Of a stretch of DNA of 54,817 nucleotides, positions 45,244 to 53,653 are shown one piece after another (position 1 is the stretch's first letter; every line of letters starts with the position of its first letter). The stretch is from NCBI GenBank assembly GCA_019748235.1, contig JAIEPU010000021.1, forward strand, positions 1 through 54,817, written 5' to 3'. The notes beneath the pieces are model-generated. The model ran no database searches and was not told where the DNA came from. It saw only the letters and a list, made by a program, of their open reading frames with translations. The stretch comes from a bacterium. GTDB taxonomy: Bacteria > Planctomycetota > Planctomycetia > Kolteriales > Kolteriaceae. The translations under genes and the position numbers were made by a program.

Positions 45244-45729
45244 CTACTTGGCTTCGTGATGATTGCAGCCGCATCCGTCGGGATGAGCCGTCGGAACTTC
45301 GGGGAGCTTGTACTTGCCGTCAAGCGATTCGGGTGAGTTCAGTCGAATGAACCGGCCGCGAAGATCGACGTCGCGCTCCATCTGGAGCAGGACTTCCTCG
45401 CCGCGGACTTCGACCCGTTCCGGTGTTTGCAGGCTAACTCCACTCATTGCATTCACCGAGAACTTGTCACAGTTCAGGGAGACGTCGCCCGGCGTGTCGA
45501 TTTCAAGCCGTGCCGCTCCGAGGCGGATGCAGGGACCGTCGGCGGTGAAGGTGATCGTGACTTCGGGGGCACCGTTTGGACCGCGCACTTCGATCGACTC
45601 CGATCCTTTCCCCATTCGGATGGAGACGGACCGACCGGCGGATACGTCAAACTGACGGGATTCGTCTACCGCAAGGGTTTCTTCATCGATCCAAGGCATC
45701 TTTCTCTTCTCCGAGTCGCCGGTGGCCAT
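45244..45729 (-). CDS. T6SS-linked beta-repeat protein with a Cys/His tail, unknown function
   Basis: A 161-residue protein. After a charged N-terminus (MATGDSEKRKMPWIDEETLA), short alternating hydrophobic strands recur (VDESRQFDVSAGRSVSIRMG, IEVRGPNGAPEVTITFTADG, LEIDTPGDVSLNCDKFSVNA, VEVRGEEVLLQMERDVDLRG). This resembles the gp5-type beta-helix found at VgrG C-termini. It ends HPDGCGCNHHEAK, a cluster of Cys and His that could bind a metal. The start at 45729 follows GGAG. ATG 45783 is an upstream option. It is located between the second tssC and the PAAR genes. It may be a stand-alone needle or tip component; this is inference. Confidence 0.75.
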   Translation of the reverse strand: MATGDSEKRKMPWIDEETLAVDESRQFDVSAGRSVSIRMGKGSESIEVRGPNGAPEVTITFTADGPCIRLGAARLEIDTPGDVSLNCDKFSVNAMSGVSLQTPERVEVRGEEVLLQMERDVDLRGRFIRLNSPESLDGKYKLPEVPTAHPDGCGCNHHEAK

Positions 45730-45874
45730 ATGGGTGCTCCGTTCTTTGATGGGAATCGATTCCCAAAACCGGTCATCAACCAAGAATATTCCAGGGACGA
45801 CACGGCTAAAACCCTGAATTTCACAGATTGAAATGTAGACGAGCGGTCGATTTGTGTCACGTCGGATGTGGGCG

Positions 45875-47446
45875 TTATACCGCGGCGGGCATATCGATAT
45901 CGGTGACTAGTTTAATCGAGCCGACGAGTTGCTCGAGTTGGAAATGGGGTTTCAGGCGAATGATGCAGGCGTACGAACCTGGCTTATCGGGCCGTTCACG
46001 AACTTGCACGGTCGCCTCTTGAAGCGGATAGCGGGCCTTAACTTCCTCGCTGGCGTCTTCGTCCGACGTCACATACTTCTGCAGCCAGCGGTAAAGCATG
46101 TCCTCGCACTCGGATGGATCGCGGAACCGGCCGATATTCTCACGCCCGAGTACTTTCAAGTGATGGGCGAATCTGGAGACGCAGAACGTGTGCTGCAGCA
46201 TCGTCGCGATTTTGCCGTTCTTCGTCGCGATCTCTCGGTCATACACCTTGGGCTTTTGGACCGACTGCATGCTGTAAAACGCGGCATACTCGGAGCCGCG
46301 ACACGCACAAAGTGGAATCATTCCAAGCTCGGCGAGCTCGATCTCGCGCTTGTCGCTAATGACAACGTCAGTTGGGCACTTGATGGCGATTCCATCCGCA
46401 TCGGTTTCGAAGGAGGGGCAGACAAGATTGGTGACCAGTCCGCGCTCTTCTCTCCACGGGATGACGCCTCTCACTTGTGCGAGCCAGCGGGTCTGCTGGA
46501 ACGCACGAATCAGGACTGAGCCGAAGGCATACACGGCCGAACCCCAAAGGTGTTTGCTCTCACCTCCCGTTGAGATTTCTTCTCGAAAGGGAAAGCCGCA
46601 CGCCTGTGTCTTGTCGGTCGAATAGGGTTCGCGCATCAGGACTCGTGGCAACACGATCCCCACGAATCTCGAATCTTCGTGTTCGCGAAGGCGTCGCCAC
46701 TTCAGGTATTCCGCTTGCTGGAATGTCTCTGTCAGACTCAAGGGACGTTCAAACTCGCGGAAGTTGTCGATGCCAAAAAAGTGGGGATGAGCGCCGACGA
46801 TAAAGGGGGCGAAGGCGGCCGCCGATACTTGAGCGATCCCGGCAACGGTCGATAAGTCGTCGATGGGATAGTCGCGCGTCGGACGATGGCGAATCTCGTA
46901 GTCGCCTAGTAGGACGCCGAACGGCTTCCCCCCCGGCATGCCGAATTCGTTGCTGTAGACCTTGCGAAAGAGTTGGCTCTGATCGAATTCGATGGCACGC
47001 TCAAGATCACGACCAAGCTCGACCCAGGTGACGTTGAGCACGCGGATCTTGATGGAGTCCGGGTCTTCGTTTTGGTGAACAAGATAATGAAGGCCACGCC
47101 ACGACCCTTCGAGCTTTTGGAAGTCGTGATGATGGATGATGGCGTTGACCTGGGCATTGAGCAGATCATCGATCGCGGCAATGTCGGCAGCGATCTGGCA
47201 GATCAGTTCATTCTTCGATGGAGAGCGGCGCCGTTCGAATCGGTCCCCCGCCCAGGCTTTGAATGATTCTTCATAGGTTTGGCTTTTCAGAAAGCCGTCG
47301 ATGTCGAAAAGGCGTCTGGCACCTTTCGGCTTCGCGCCGACGACCATTTCGGTCGAAATCAGGCAATCGTCGAGCAAGCCGGCAGAACCCGGTGATCGCA
47401 TGTCGGGACCGTTGACGGCCTCGTCGATGTTTGATTCACCGGCCAT
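45875..47446 (-). CDS. tssC: T6SS contractile sheath large subunit (TssC), second paralogue
   Basis: A 523-residue VipB/EvpB/TssC-family protein that forms the T6SS sheath with TssB. Conserved segments: [97 protein letters not shown], and GKIATMLQHTFCVSRFAHHL near the C-terminus. It differs from the first TssC by a ~30-residue N-terminal extension and substantial divergence. ATG 47446 (MAGESNIDEAV) is chosen, with ATG 47479 an alternative. The palindrome mosaic and a terminator-like hairpin separate it from the tssABC genes, so it may have its own promoter. Confidence 0.9.
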   Translation of the reverse strand: MAGESNIDEAVNGPDMRSPGSAGLLDDCLISTEMVVGAKPKGARRLFDIDGFLKSQTYEESFKAWAGDRFERRRSPSKNELICQIAADIAAIDDLLNAQVNAIIHHHDFQKLEGSWRGLHYLVHQNEDPDSIKIRVLNVTWVELGRDLERAIEFDQSQLFRKVYSNEFGMPGGKPFGVLLGDYEIRHRPTRDYPIDDLSTVAGIAQVSAAAFAPFIVGAHPHFFGIDNFREFERPLSLTETFQQAEYLKWRRLREHEDSRFVGIVLPRVLMREPYSTDKTQACGFPFREEISTGGESKHLWGSAVYAFGSVLIRAFQQTRWLAQVRGVIPWREERGLVTNLVCPSFETDADGIAIKCPTDVVISDKREIELAELGMIPLCACRGSEYAAFYSMQSVQKPKVYDREIATKNGKIATMLQHTFCVSRFAHHLKVLGRENIGRFRDPSECEDMLYRWLQKYVTSDEDASEEVKARYPLQEATVQVRERPDKPGSYACIIRLKPHFQLEQLVGSIKLVTDIDMPAAV

Positions 47447-47539
47447 AGGGAGCTCGCGCCGAACAATAAATGGGAACAAGGATCAGTATCGCGTATTCGA
47501 TTCGCATCAGTCACTGGTGGACCGATTCGAACGAAAACA

Positions 47540-47566
47540 GGCTCGAGACGACGTGCATCCCGAGCC
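47540..47566 (-). terminator. Terminator-like hairpin between the two tssC genes
   Basis: GGCTCGAGA and TCCCGAGCC form a 9-base stem (one mismatch) around a nine-base loop. On the minus strand it is followed by GTTTT, and on the plus strand by TTTTT at 47573-47577. It could end the tssABC transcript before the second tssC. The stem is also a plausible part of the neighbouring palindrome cluster. Confidence 0.5.
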
Positions 47567-47602
47567 CGCATGGTTTTTATTGTCAGTGCAGGAGTGGCAT
47601 GT

Positions 47603-47754
47603 CCCACGCTTGCGTGGGCATGAAGTCACCGCCACCCGGATGTAGGCTGGGTCATTTTGACTCAGTCTCTTTGCCTGGGTGCCGAAGGCACAAGAGGGTC
47701 TTCTGAGTGTCGGCCCTCTTGTTGCTTCGCAACCCCGACAACAAGTTGTCGGGG
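47603..47754. repeat. Mosaic of short palindromes (REP-like intergenic element)
   Basis: At least five inverted repeats are packed into about 150 bases. CCCACGC-tt-GCGTGGG is at 47603-47618 and GTGCC-gaa-GGCAC at 47679-47691. ACAAGAGGG...CCCTCTTGT is at 47690-47722, GTTGC-ttc-GCAAC at 47721-47733, and CCCCGACAAC-aa-GTTGTCGGGG at 47733-47754. No gene fits here. Such mosaics are typical of dispersed intergenic repeats in some planctomycete genomes (recollection, not checked). Confidence 0.6.
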
Positions 47755-47785
47755 CCACCCAAATCAGGAAACATCCGTCACTGAA

Positions 47786-49282
47786 TTAGCTTCCGAGCTT
47801 CGGAATACGAGCGACCATTCGCATGGACGAGGTCAACTCTTCCATCTGGAGCCAGGGGCGGAGCCACGCAATGGCCTGGTAAGAACCGGGCTTGCCGGGA
47901 ACTTCCTGAACCTGGACCTTCGCTTCGCGAAGCGGGAAGCGAGCCTTTGCTTCCTCGCTCGGATTCGGATCGGCGCTGACGTAGTTGTGCAGCCAGCGAT
48001 CGAGCCAGCTCTGAACGTCGGTCGCTTCCATGAACGAGCCGATCTTGTCGCGAGCGATCACCTTCAGGTAATGCGATAAGCGAGAGGTCGCCATGATGTA
48101 GGGCAACCGAGCTGAGATCTCGGCATTGGCCGACGCCTCAGGTCGATCGTACTTCTTTGGCTTCTGAACGGTCTGGCCACCAAAGAAGACTGCATAGTCA
48201 GTGTTCTTGTAGTGGGAGAGCGAGATGAAGCCAAGCTTGCTTAGTTCCGCCTCGCGACGATCGGTGATGCCGATCTCGGTGGGGCACTGCATGTCCGGAT
48301 CACCGTCATCGCTGGTGAAGACATAGGCGGGCAATCCCTCGACCTTTCCGCCACCTTCGGCGCCGCGGATCGCGGTGCACCAGTTGGTGGTCGAGAAGGC
48401 ATGCGTGAGGCGTTCGCCCAGCACGTAGGCCGCGTTCATCCAGCAGAATTCGTTGTGATTGACGGCCGCTTGCTTTCCGTCGGTACGAAGAGTCGTTTCC
48501 TCGTAGGCGAAGTCCTCCACCGGGCTGGTCTGCGCTCCGTAGGGAAGGCGAGCCAACACGCGGGGCATCGTCATCGCGACGAAGCGAGAATCTTCCGAGT
48601 CACGGAATGACTTCCACTTCGCATACTCGACCGATTCGAAAATCTTCTCGAGGTCGCGAGGCTGGCTCAGTTCGGTCCAGCTGGCGAAGCCGAAAAGTTT
48701 CGGCGAAGGGCTGGTAACGAATGGACAGAAGGAAGCCGCGGCGACGTTCGACATCTTCTCGAGAAGATCGATGTCCTGCGGATGATTGGTGAACTCGAAG
48801 TCGCCGATGAGAGCACCGTACGGCTCACCGCCCGGGGTGCCGAACTCGTTCTCATACAGCTTCTTGAACGTCTGGCTCTGATCGAACTCGACGGCCCGAT
48901 CAAGATCCTTGAAGAGTTCATCCTTGGTGGCGTTGAACATCTTGATCTTGAGCATCGAGCTCGTTTCAGACTTCGAGGTGAGGTAGTTCAAACCTCGCCA
49001 CGAGCCTTCAAGCTTCTGGAAATCTTCCGCGTGCATGACGGCGGCGAGCTGCTTCGAGATGGCTTTGTCGATGGAATCGATCGCGGCGGCGATCGACTTC
49101 GAGACGCTCTTATCGAACGTCAGCGTTCCCTCGAGGGCCTGTTCGGTAAGAGCCGACACGAGCTCCTGTGCGCGGTCACGCTCCGTGTGCTTGGTCGCGC
49201 CAAGGACCTGATCCAAAAGACCAAGAGTCTCGGTCGTCGTCTCGGCGGCTGAAGGTGCAACTTGTTCTTGAACGGCGCTCAT
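47786..49282 (-). CDS. tssC: T6SS contractile sheath large subunit (TssC), first paralogue
   Basis: A 498-residue TssC of ordinary length. Key family segments: [120 protein letters not shown], and near the end [20 protein letters not shown]. It starts two bases after the tssB stop, so the two sheath genes are coupled. Together TssB and TssC assemble a cytoplasmic contractile sheath around the Hcp tube, recycled by ClpV, which is not in the window. This copy is the likely main sheath subunit. Confidence 0.95.
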   Translation of the reverse strand: MSAVQEQVAPSAAETTTETLGLLDQVLGATKHTERDRAQELVSALTEQALEGTLTFDKSVSKSIAAAIDSIDKAISKQLAAVMHAEDFQKLEGSWRGLNYLTSKSETSSMLKIKMFNATKDELFKDLDRAVEFDQSQTFKKLYENEFGTPGGEPYGALIGDFEFTNHPQDIDLLEKMSNVAAASFCPFVTSPSPKLFGFASWTELSQPRDLEKIFESVEYAKWKSFRDSEDSRFVAMTMPRVLARLPYGAQTSPVEDFAYEETTLRTDGKQAAVNHNEFCWMNAAYVLGERLTHAFSTTNWCTAIRGAEGGGKVEGLPAYVFTSDDGDPDMQCPTEIGITDRREAELSKLGFISLSHYKNTDYAVFFGGQTVQKPKKYDRPEASANAEISARLPYIMATSRLSHYLKVIARDKIGSFMEATDVQSWLDRWLHNYVSADPNPSEEAKARFPLREAKVQVQEVPGKPGSYQAIAWLRPWLQMEELTSSMRMVARIPKLGS

Positions 49283-49284
49283 AG

Positions 49285-49824
49285 TTATTGCTGACCTCCG
49301 TTATTGTTGTTTTCGGGGGTGGTGCCTTCGATGCCAAGCTCACTCTTGAGCTGTTCGAGTGCACTGCTGTCGGAGAGAACTTTTTCGAGTAAGCCTTCGA
49401 GCTCTTCCGAGCGATCGACTTTCGTGAGCAAGTCGCGAAGCTTGTTGCGGGTCTCGAGCAGTTTGCGAAGAGGCTCGACCTGCTTGACGATGTTGGAGGG
49501 TTCGAAGTCCTCCATCGACTTGAATTTCAGTTCGACGTTGAGCTCGCTGTTGTCGCCCGCGAGCGTGTTCTCAACCTTCAGCTTGACGCCTGGATTGATC
49601 TTAGTCATGACGTCGTTGAAGTTGTCGCGATCGATCTGCGTGAACTTGCGATCGCTAATCTTTTTCTTGGCTTCGCCTGGGTCATTGCCCGAGAAATCGC
49701 CGAGCACGCCGACGTTGAAGGGAAGTTCCTTCTCGACGACCGCACCTTCCGTCTCGACGTCATATTTGATGTGTACACGAGGCTTACGAACTCGTTCGAG
49801 TTTCTTTTGCACGCTCTCAGGCAT
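49285..49824 (-). CDS. tssB: T6SS contractile sheath small subunit (TssB)
   Basis: A 179-residue TssB/VipA/ImpB protein. The conserved opening [20 protein letters not shown], the strand [34 protein letters not shown], and the C-terminal helical hairpin [13 protein letters not shown]-like region are visible. The start at ATG 49824 follows GGAGGTACGATCC. An open frame to 49851 adds nine residues with no ribosome site. A Gly/Asn tail ([10 protein letters not shown]) closes it. It pairs with TssC to build the sheath, and both follow tssA by 198 bases. Confidence 0.95.
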   Translation of the reverse strand: MPESVQKKLERVRKPRVHIKYDVETEGAVVEKELPFNVGVLGDFSGNDPGEAKKKISDRKFTQIDRDNFNDVMTKINPGVKLKVENTLAGDNSELNVELKFKSMEDFEPSNIVKQVEPLRKLLETRNKLRDLLTKVDRSEELEGLLEKVLSDSSALEQLKSELGIEGTTPENNNNGGQQ

Positions 49825-50022
49825 GGATCGTACCTCCGAAATGTCTAGCAATGAGCCCTGAATTCGACGTCACTTCGTTCGCGTCGAGACTTCTCTTTTC
49901 CGCTCCAGGCTTCCGCCACCTGAAGGTTCAACTCGCAGTATCGCGCGGCAGCCAACTTCGCTGAGTTGACTCCGGTCGTTGTTCCATCCATGGGAAAAGC
50001 CATTCGCGAACGGCCAGTCGGC

Positions 50023-51135
50023 TTAACGCGAAGTGTCCGAGGGAAGCGTGATGCCGAGTTGTTTGAAAACCGCCTCGCGGGTCGAGTTATCTCCGATCAA
50101 CTCCGAAAGGAGTTGCGGGAGTGGGAGGCGACCCCAGCGCACGGCTTGTTCCAAAGCATAGTACACGGGAGTGTGTGGTTCGGTTCTTCGGAAGAAATCC
50201 GCCACTTTGAGCAGAACTTCGAACGCTTCCTCTCGATTTCGAAGTCCTTCGACCGTCACACTACCAGCAGGCTTGGGGGCAACCCCGGTCTGATCCGGTG
50301 ACGTATTGTTGTCACTGTCCGTCGACGGGATCTCAGGGGGAAGGAATGATTTGATCGCATCCCGAATTTGCTCGATCGCTTCGCGAATCGATGAACTTGG
50401 GGGTGCATCGCGGCCACACTTCTCATCGAGAAGTTTCGTCAGCGCTTGGAATTCCTCACGGCATTGCTCAATGAGTTCCAGGTTGTGCCGGAAGAAATCG
50501 GGATTGGTCTCGCGAACGGATCTATCGAATTTGTCGCGAGTGACGGCACCGGCGTCGATTCTTTTTTGCTTTTTCTCTGGGTCGGCGATTCGTTCGAGAG
50601 AAAGTGCCTGCGTCAGATGCGAATAGGCGTAGGGGCCAAACTCTCGTCCCTGAGTGATCGGGACGTTGATTAGCGGAATGATGAGCGTGCCGTTTCCACC
50701 CTCGCCGTTCAGGCCGGTCAGAGGGAAAATGCGCGATTCCATCCCATCGTCGTCGGGTTTGGGAAAGAGGTCATCCCAATAGTTCTCGACGAATCCACGC
50801 ATCAGCTTGAATCCATCGCGAAGCCCTTGAAATCCTTCAATCCGAACGAGGGCTTCGGTGAGCCAGGCCGCAATTTCGAGGTCTTTGCTTTGATGCAAAA
50901 GGAGTGGCGGAGCGAGTTGAAGGACGGGTTTCCAGTCCGCGGGAGGAGCATCCACGGTGCCGTCTTCCTCGGCTACCGCTCCTCGCTCAGCGGCGCGAGC
51001 CGCGTTGCGGGCATCTTTAATTCGGCGATACATCGATGTGGCGGACAAGTCATCGCGAGGATCGTCCCCGGCCGGCCGACCTTCGGCAATCGGTGCCAAT
51101 AGGCTGTCAATGTCGATAGCGTCCGCGGTCGCCAT
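50023..51135 (-). CDS. tssA: T6SS baseplate/cap protein TssA (ImpA N-terminal domain)
   Basis: A 370-residue TssA. The N-terminal ImpA domain includes LLAPIAEGRPAGDDPRDDLS, an acidic Asp-rich WKPVLQLAPPLLLHQSKDLE segment, and GLRDGFKLMRGFVENYWDDL. A Pro/Ser/Thr-rich linker around residues 265-290 joins it to a helical C-terminal domain (REEAFEVLLKVADFFRRTEP, VYYALEQAVRWGRLPLPQLL). TssA positions the baseplate and caps the sheath end. It leads the leftward sheath operon and diverges from tssK with 304 bases between. Confidence 0.93.
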   Translation of the reverse strand: MATADAIDIDSLLAPIAEGRPAGDDPRDDLSATSMYRRIKDARNAARAAERGAVAEEDGTVDAPPADWKPVLQLAPPLLLHQSKDLEIAAWLTEALVRIEGFQGLRDGFKLMRGFVENYWDDLFPKPDDDGMESRIFPLTGLNGEGGNGTLIIPLINVPITQGREFGPYAYSHLTQALSLERIADPEKKQKRIDAGAVTRDKFDRSVRETNPDFFRHNLELIEQCREEFQALTKLLDEKCGRDAPPSSSIREAIEQIRDAIKSFLPPEIPSTDSDNNTSPDQTGVAPKPAGSVTVEGLRNREEAFEVLLKVADFFRRTEPHTPVYYALEQAVRWGRLPLPQLLSELIGDNSTREAVFKQLGITLPSDTSR

Positions 51136-51439
51136 GGGGAGGGGGCCCCTTAACGTGGTGTCATACCGATGTCATCCGGTTACACCGGCTACGAGGGCCG
51201 GGTTCGTTGGGAATATAAGTCGTGTTTGGACCGCACGTCGGGCAAAAGCGCATTAGCTTCTATCGAGCGAAACTCGTTTCGAGGGACCGGGGAGGGTCTA
51301 AACTCCCCCGATCGTTCTCGATTTGAGGCCGCTCGATAGGGGAATCTGCTAGGCGATTTGAAAGCGGAAAGGGCAGGGCAATCGCTCTCCTGCCTTGGAA
51401 TCAAAGCCTTTCGTTGCCAGCTTATCGGAGGAATTGAGC
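51136..51439. promoter_or_regulatory. Divergent tssA-tssK region carrying a structured leader
   Basis: This gap separates the leftward tssABC arm from the rightward tssKLM arm and should hold both promoters. The half nearest tssK is dominated by nested inverted repeats (51260-51412), listed separately. The half nearest tssA shows no clear element apart from a short run of CCGG repeats around 51177-51190. Confidence 0.5.
51260..51412 (+). ncRNA. Possible structured 5' leader of tssKLM (cloverleaf-like)
   Basis: A perfect ten-base closing stem CTATCGAGCG (51260-51269) / CGCTCGATAG (51330-51339) encloses three hairpins: CTCG-ttt-CGAG (51273-51283), CGGGGAG / CTCCCCCG (51288-51310, one bulge), and ATCG-ttct-CGAT (51311-51322). 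A further stem GAAAGG...CCTTTC (51367-51412) encloses GGCAGG / CCTGCC (51372-51394), just before the tssK ribosome site. The layout resembles a four-way junction. It lacks a tRNA T-loop and anticodon arm in either strand. It could be a riboregulator, an RNA processing site, or a set of protein-binding palindromes. Confidence 0.45.
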
Positions 51440-52864
51440 ATGATTGCGCGCGAGGTCCATTGGCATGACGGGATGTTTCTGCGTCCCCATCATTACCAAG
51501 CCCTCCAGCGCCATTTGGCGGAGCGAGCTAGCCGCGATCAGCATTGGGATCACCACTACAACTGGGGACTTCGGACCGTCGAGATCGATACGGATGCGCT
51601 GGCGAACTATCGGCTCGTCATTCGCAAGCTCGATGCTCGCTGGCACGATGGAACGACCCTTTCCGTGCCCGATGACTCCGAACTGGCCGTCATCGATTTG
51701 AAACCCGCCTTTGCCGAGGGGCGGGATATCACGGTTTACCTTGCAATCGCGTCGCTTCACCTCGGGCGGCCGAACGTGACGGATAACGGCCGTCTCGATA
51801 CAAGGTTCAAAGTCGATACACAGGATCTCGAGGACGAGAACACGGGCCTCAATCCACGGCCGGTCAGCGTTCGCCGTCTGAACGCGCGGATCCTCCTCTC
51901 GGGTCAGGATCAGACCGGTTACGAGATCATTCCGATTGCCCGGCTGACGAAGTCCGCGCTTTCGGATGGCACCCCGGTCCTCGATCAAACATTCATCCCG
52001 CCTCTTTTGGCGACCGATGCGTGGTCGCCTCTGTCGAACAACATCCTCGAATCGATCTGCGATCGGATTGGAAAGAAGCTGGAGCTCCTCTCGAATCTCG
52101 CGTCGACACGAGGGATTGGATTTGGATCAAACGCGACTGGCGATTCACTCATACTTGAACAGCTTCGAGCGTTGAACGAAGTACAGGCTCCTCTCTCCGT
52201 GCTAATTGGCGCAGAGAAACGACATCCCTTCACGATGTTCGTCGAATTGTCTCGCATCGTTGGAAGGTTGGCGATCTTCGATCAAGGCCGGCAATGCCCC
52301 AAGCTCCCGCGTTACGATCACGATGATCTGGGGGGATGCTTCTATCGAATGAAGCAGATTATCGACGGCTTACTCGATCTCGTCGTTGAACCGGAATACA
52401 AGGAGCGTCCTTTCATCGGGGCTGGTCTTCGCATGCAAGTCACGCTTGAGCCGGCGTGGCTCGAGTCGGGATCGCGCATGTATATCGGTGTGCGAAGCGA
52501 TCTGAATGATGAGGAGTGTATTCGCCTGGTCACAAAGGCGGGCGAGCTCGACATGAAGGTGGGGAGCTCTGATCGGGTTGATTCAATCTTCCGGCTCGGT
52601 GAAGCGGGACTCACGTTTACGCATGCTCCCCATCCGCCGCGAGTCTTGCCGGCTCATGCGGGTCTCATCTATTTCGAAATCAATCGCGAAGCGCGCGATC
52701 TCGAATGGCGAAACGTCGAGCAATCACTCACGCTGGCGATCCGACTCAATGAAAACTTGATTGCGGGGAACATCCAGGGAGAACGACTTCTCCGCGTGAA
52801 AACCGCGCAGTCAACGACATCGTTGGAGTTCTCGCTGTACGTGGTGCCGCGAAACGTCACCTAG
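51440..52864 (+). CDS. tssK: T6SS baseplate protein TssK
   Basis: A 474-residue TssK/ImpJ/VasE protein. The N-terminus from ATG 51440 (MIAREVHWHDGMFLRPHHYQ) is the classic TssK start, with GGAGG upstream at 51427-51431. WGLRTVEIDTDALANYRLVI, LLATDAWSPLSNNILESICD, and the C-terminal TFTHAPHPPRVLPAHAGLIY are also conserved. A frame open to 51395 adds 15 residues without support. TssK trimers connect the baseplate to the membrane complex. It heads the rightward tssK-tssL-tssM operon, behind the structured leader. Confidence 0.95.
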   Translation: MIAREVHWHDGMFLRPHHYQALQRHLAERASRDQHWDHHYNWGLRTVEIDTDALANYRLVIRKLDARWHDGTTLSVPDDSELAVIDLKPAFAEGRDITVYLAIASLHLGRPNVTDNGRLDTRFKVDTQDLEDENTGLNPRPVSVRRLNARILLSGQDQTGYEIIPIARLTKSALSDGTPVLDQTFIPPLLATDAWSPLSNNILESICDRIGKKLELLSNLASTRGIGFGSNATGDSLILEQLRALNEVQAPLSVLIGAEKRHPFTMFVELSRIVGRLAIFDQGRQCPKLPRYDHDDLGGCFYRMKQIIDGLLDLVVEPEYKERPFIGAGLRMQVTLEPAWLESGSRMYIGVRSDLNDEECIRLVTKAGELDMKVGSSDRVDSIFRLGEAGLTFTHAPHPPRVLPAHAGLIYFEINREARDLEWRNVEQSLTLAIRLNENLIAGNIQGERLLRVKTAQSTTSLEFSLYVVPRNVT

Positions 52865-52902
52865 CGAAGGTCGCCGTACTGGTATTTTCGGGAGTTACGC
52901 AA

Positions 52903-53598
52903 ATGCATCGCGAATTGGCCGACGTCGTCCATTCGGTCATTGGTTATGCCCTCGAATTGCGGGATCGAATTCGTCAGGAGGAAGAACTCGATCTCCTGGC
53001 CGAGCAAGCGACTCTTCGCGAGATGTTGCTCACCGGCACGGAGATCAGCCGAGTGGCCGATTACGGTCCAGATGCCGCGACCCCCAGCATCGCCATGACG
53101 AGCACGGGCTCGTCGAAGAAGCCCGCGACCAACAACACCGATGGATTTCTCGGCGTTCGCTACGCGCTTGTCTGCTGGCTTGACGAGCTTTTCGTTCTGT
53201 CATCCCCGTGGTCAACGGCTTGGAATGAGCGGAAGCTCGAAGTCTCGCTTTATGGCAGTAACGATCGCGCTTGGCGATTTTGGCAACAGGCGGAACTCGC
53301 ACGGCAGCGGACGACGACCGACGCGCTCGAAGTCTTTTACCTGTGCGCGATGCTCGGCTTTTGGGGCGAGCTTCGCGAACACCCCGATCGATTCCAAGAG
53401 TGGACGCTGGCCGCGCGGAGTCGATTGGCCTGCGACCCGGCTCGCAAGTGGCGGGCACTTCCAGAGCTGCAACCGCCGACGTACGTTCCACCTCGCCGGG
53501 GACGCCATCGTCTCCAGCGAATGGTGCTCGTCTGCGGCGGAACGCTTTTACTGCTCGTCCCGATCGTCACCTTCGGAGTGATTACTCGGTGGAGTTGA
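52903..53598 (+). CDS. tssL: T6SS membrane-complex protein TssL (DotU family)
   Basis: A 231-residue DotU/TssL protein. The cytosolic helical domain shows LGVRYALVCWLDELFVLSSP, WNERKLEVSLYGSNDRAWRF, and ALEVFYLCAMLGFWGELREH. A single C-terminal transmembrane helix (MVLVCGGTLLLLVPIVTFGV) anchors it. The region around residues 52-78 (AATPSIAMTSTGSSKKPATN) is a low-complexity Ser/Thr/Ala insert not typical of the family. TssL binds TssM and TssK at the inner membrane. It lies 38 bases after tssK and 55 bases before tssM. Confidence 0.93.
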   Translation: MHRELADVVHSVIGYALELRDRIRQEEELDLLAEQATLREMLLTGTEISRVADYGPDAATPSIAMTSTGSSKKPATNNTDGFLGVRYALVCWLDELFVLSSPWSTAWNERKLEVSLYGSNDRAWRFWQQAELARQRTTTDALEVFYLCAMLGFWGELREHPDRFQEWTLAARSRLACDPARKWRALPELQPPTYVPPRRGRHRLQRMVLVCGGTLLLLVPIVTFGVITRWS

Positions 53599-53653
53599 GG
53601 CAGAAACCATTGTCCGTGGAATGATCTGATAGAGACCGATATCGAGGTTCACC

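Noticed and set aside
47603-47754. CRISPR array
   Set aside because: The repeats are different palindromes packed together, without equal-length repeats and spacers.
51260-51339. tRNA gene in the tssK leader
   Set aside because: The cloverleaf-like layout has a ten-base outer stem, no T-loop GTTCRA pattern, and no seven-base anticodon loop in either strand.
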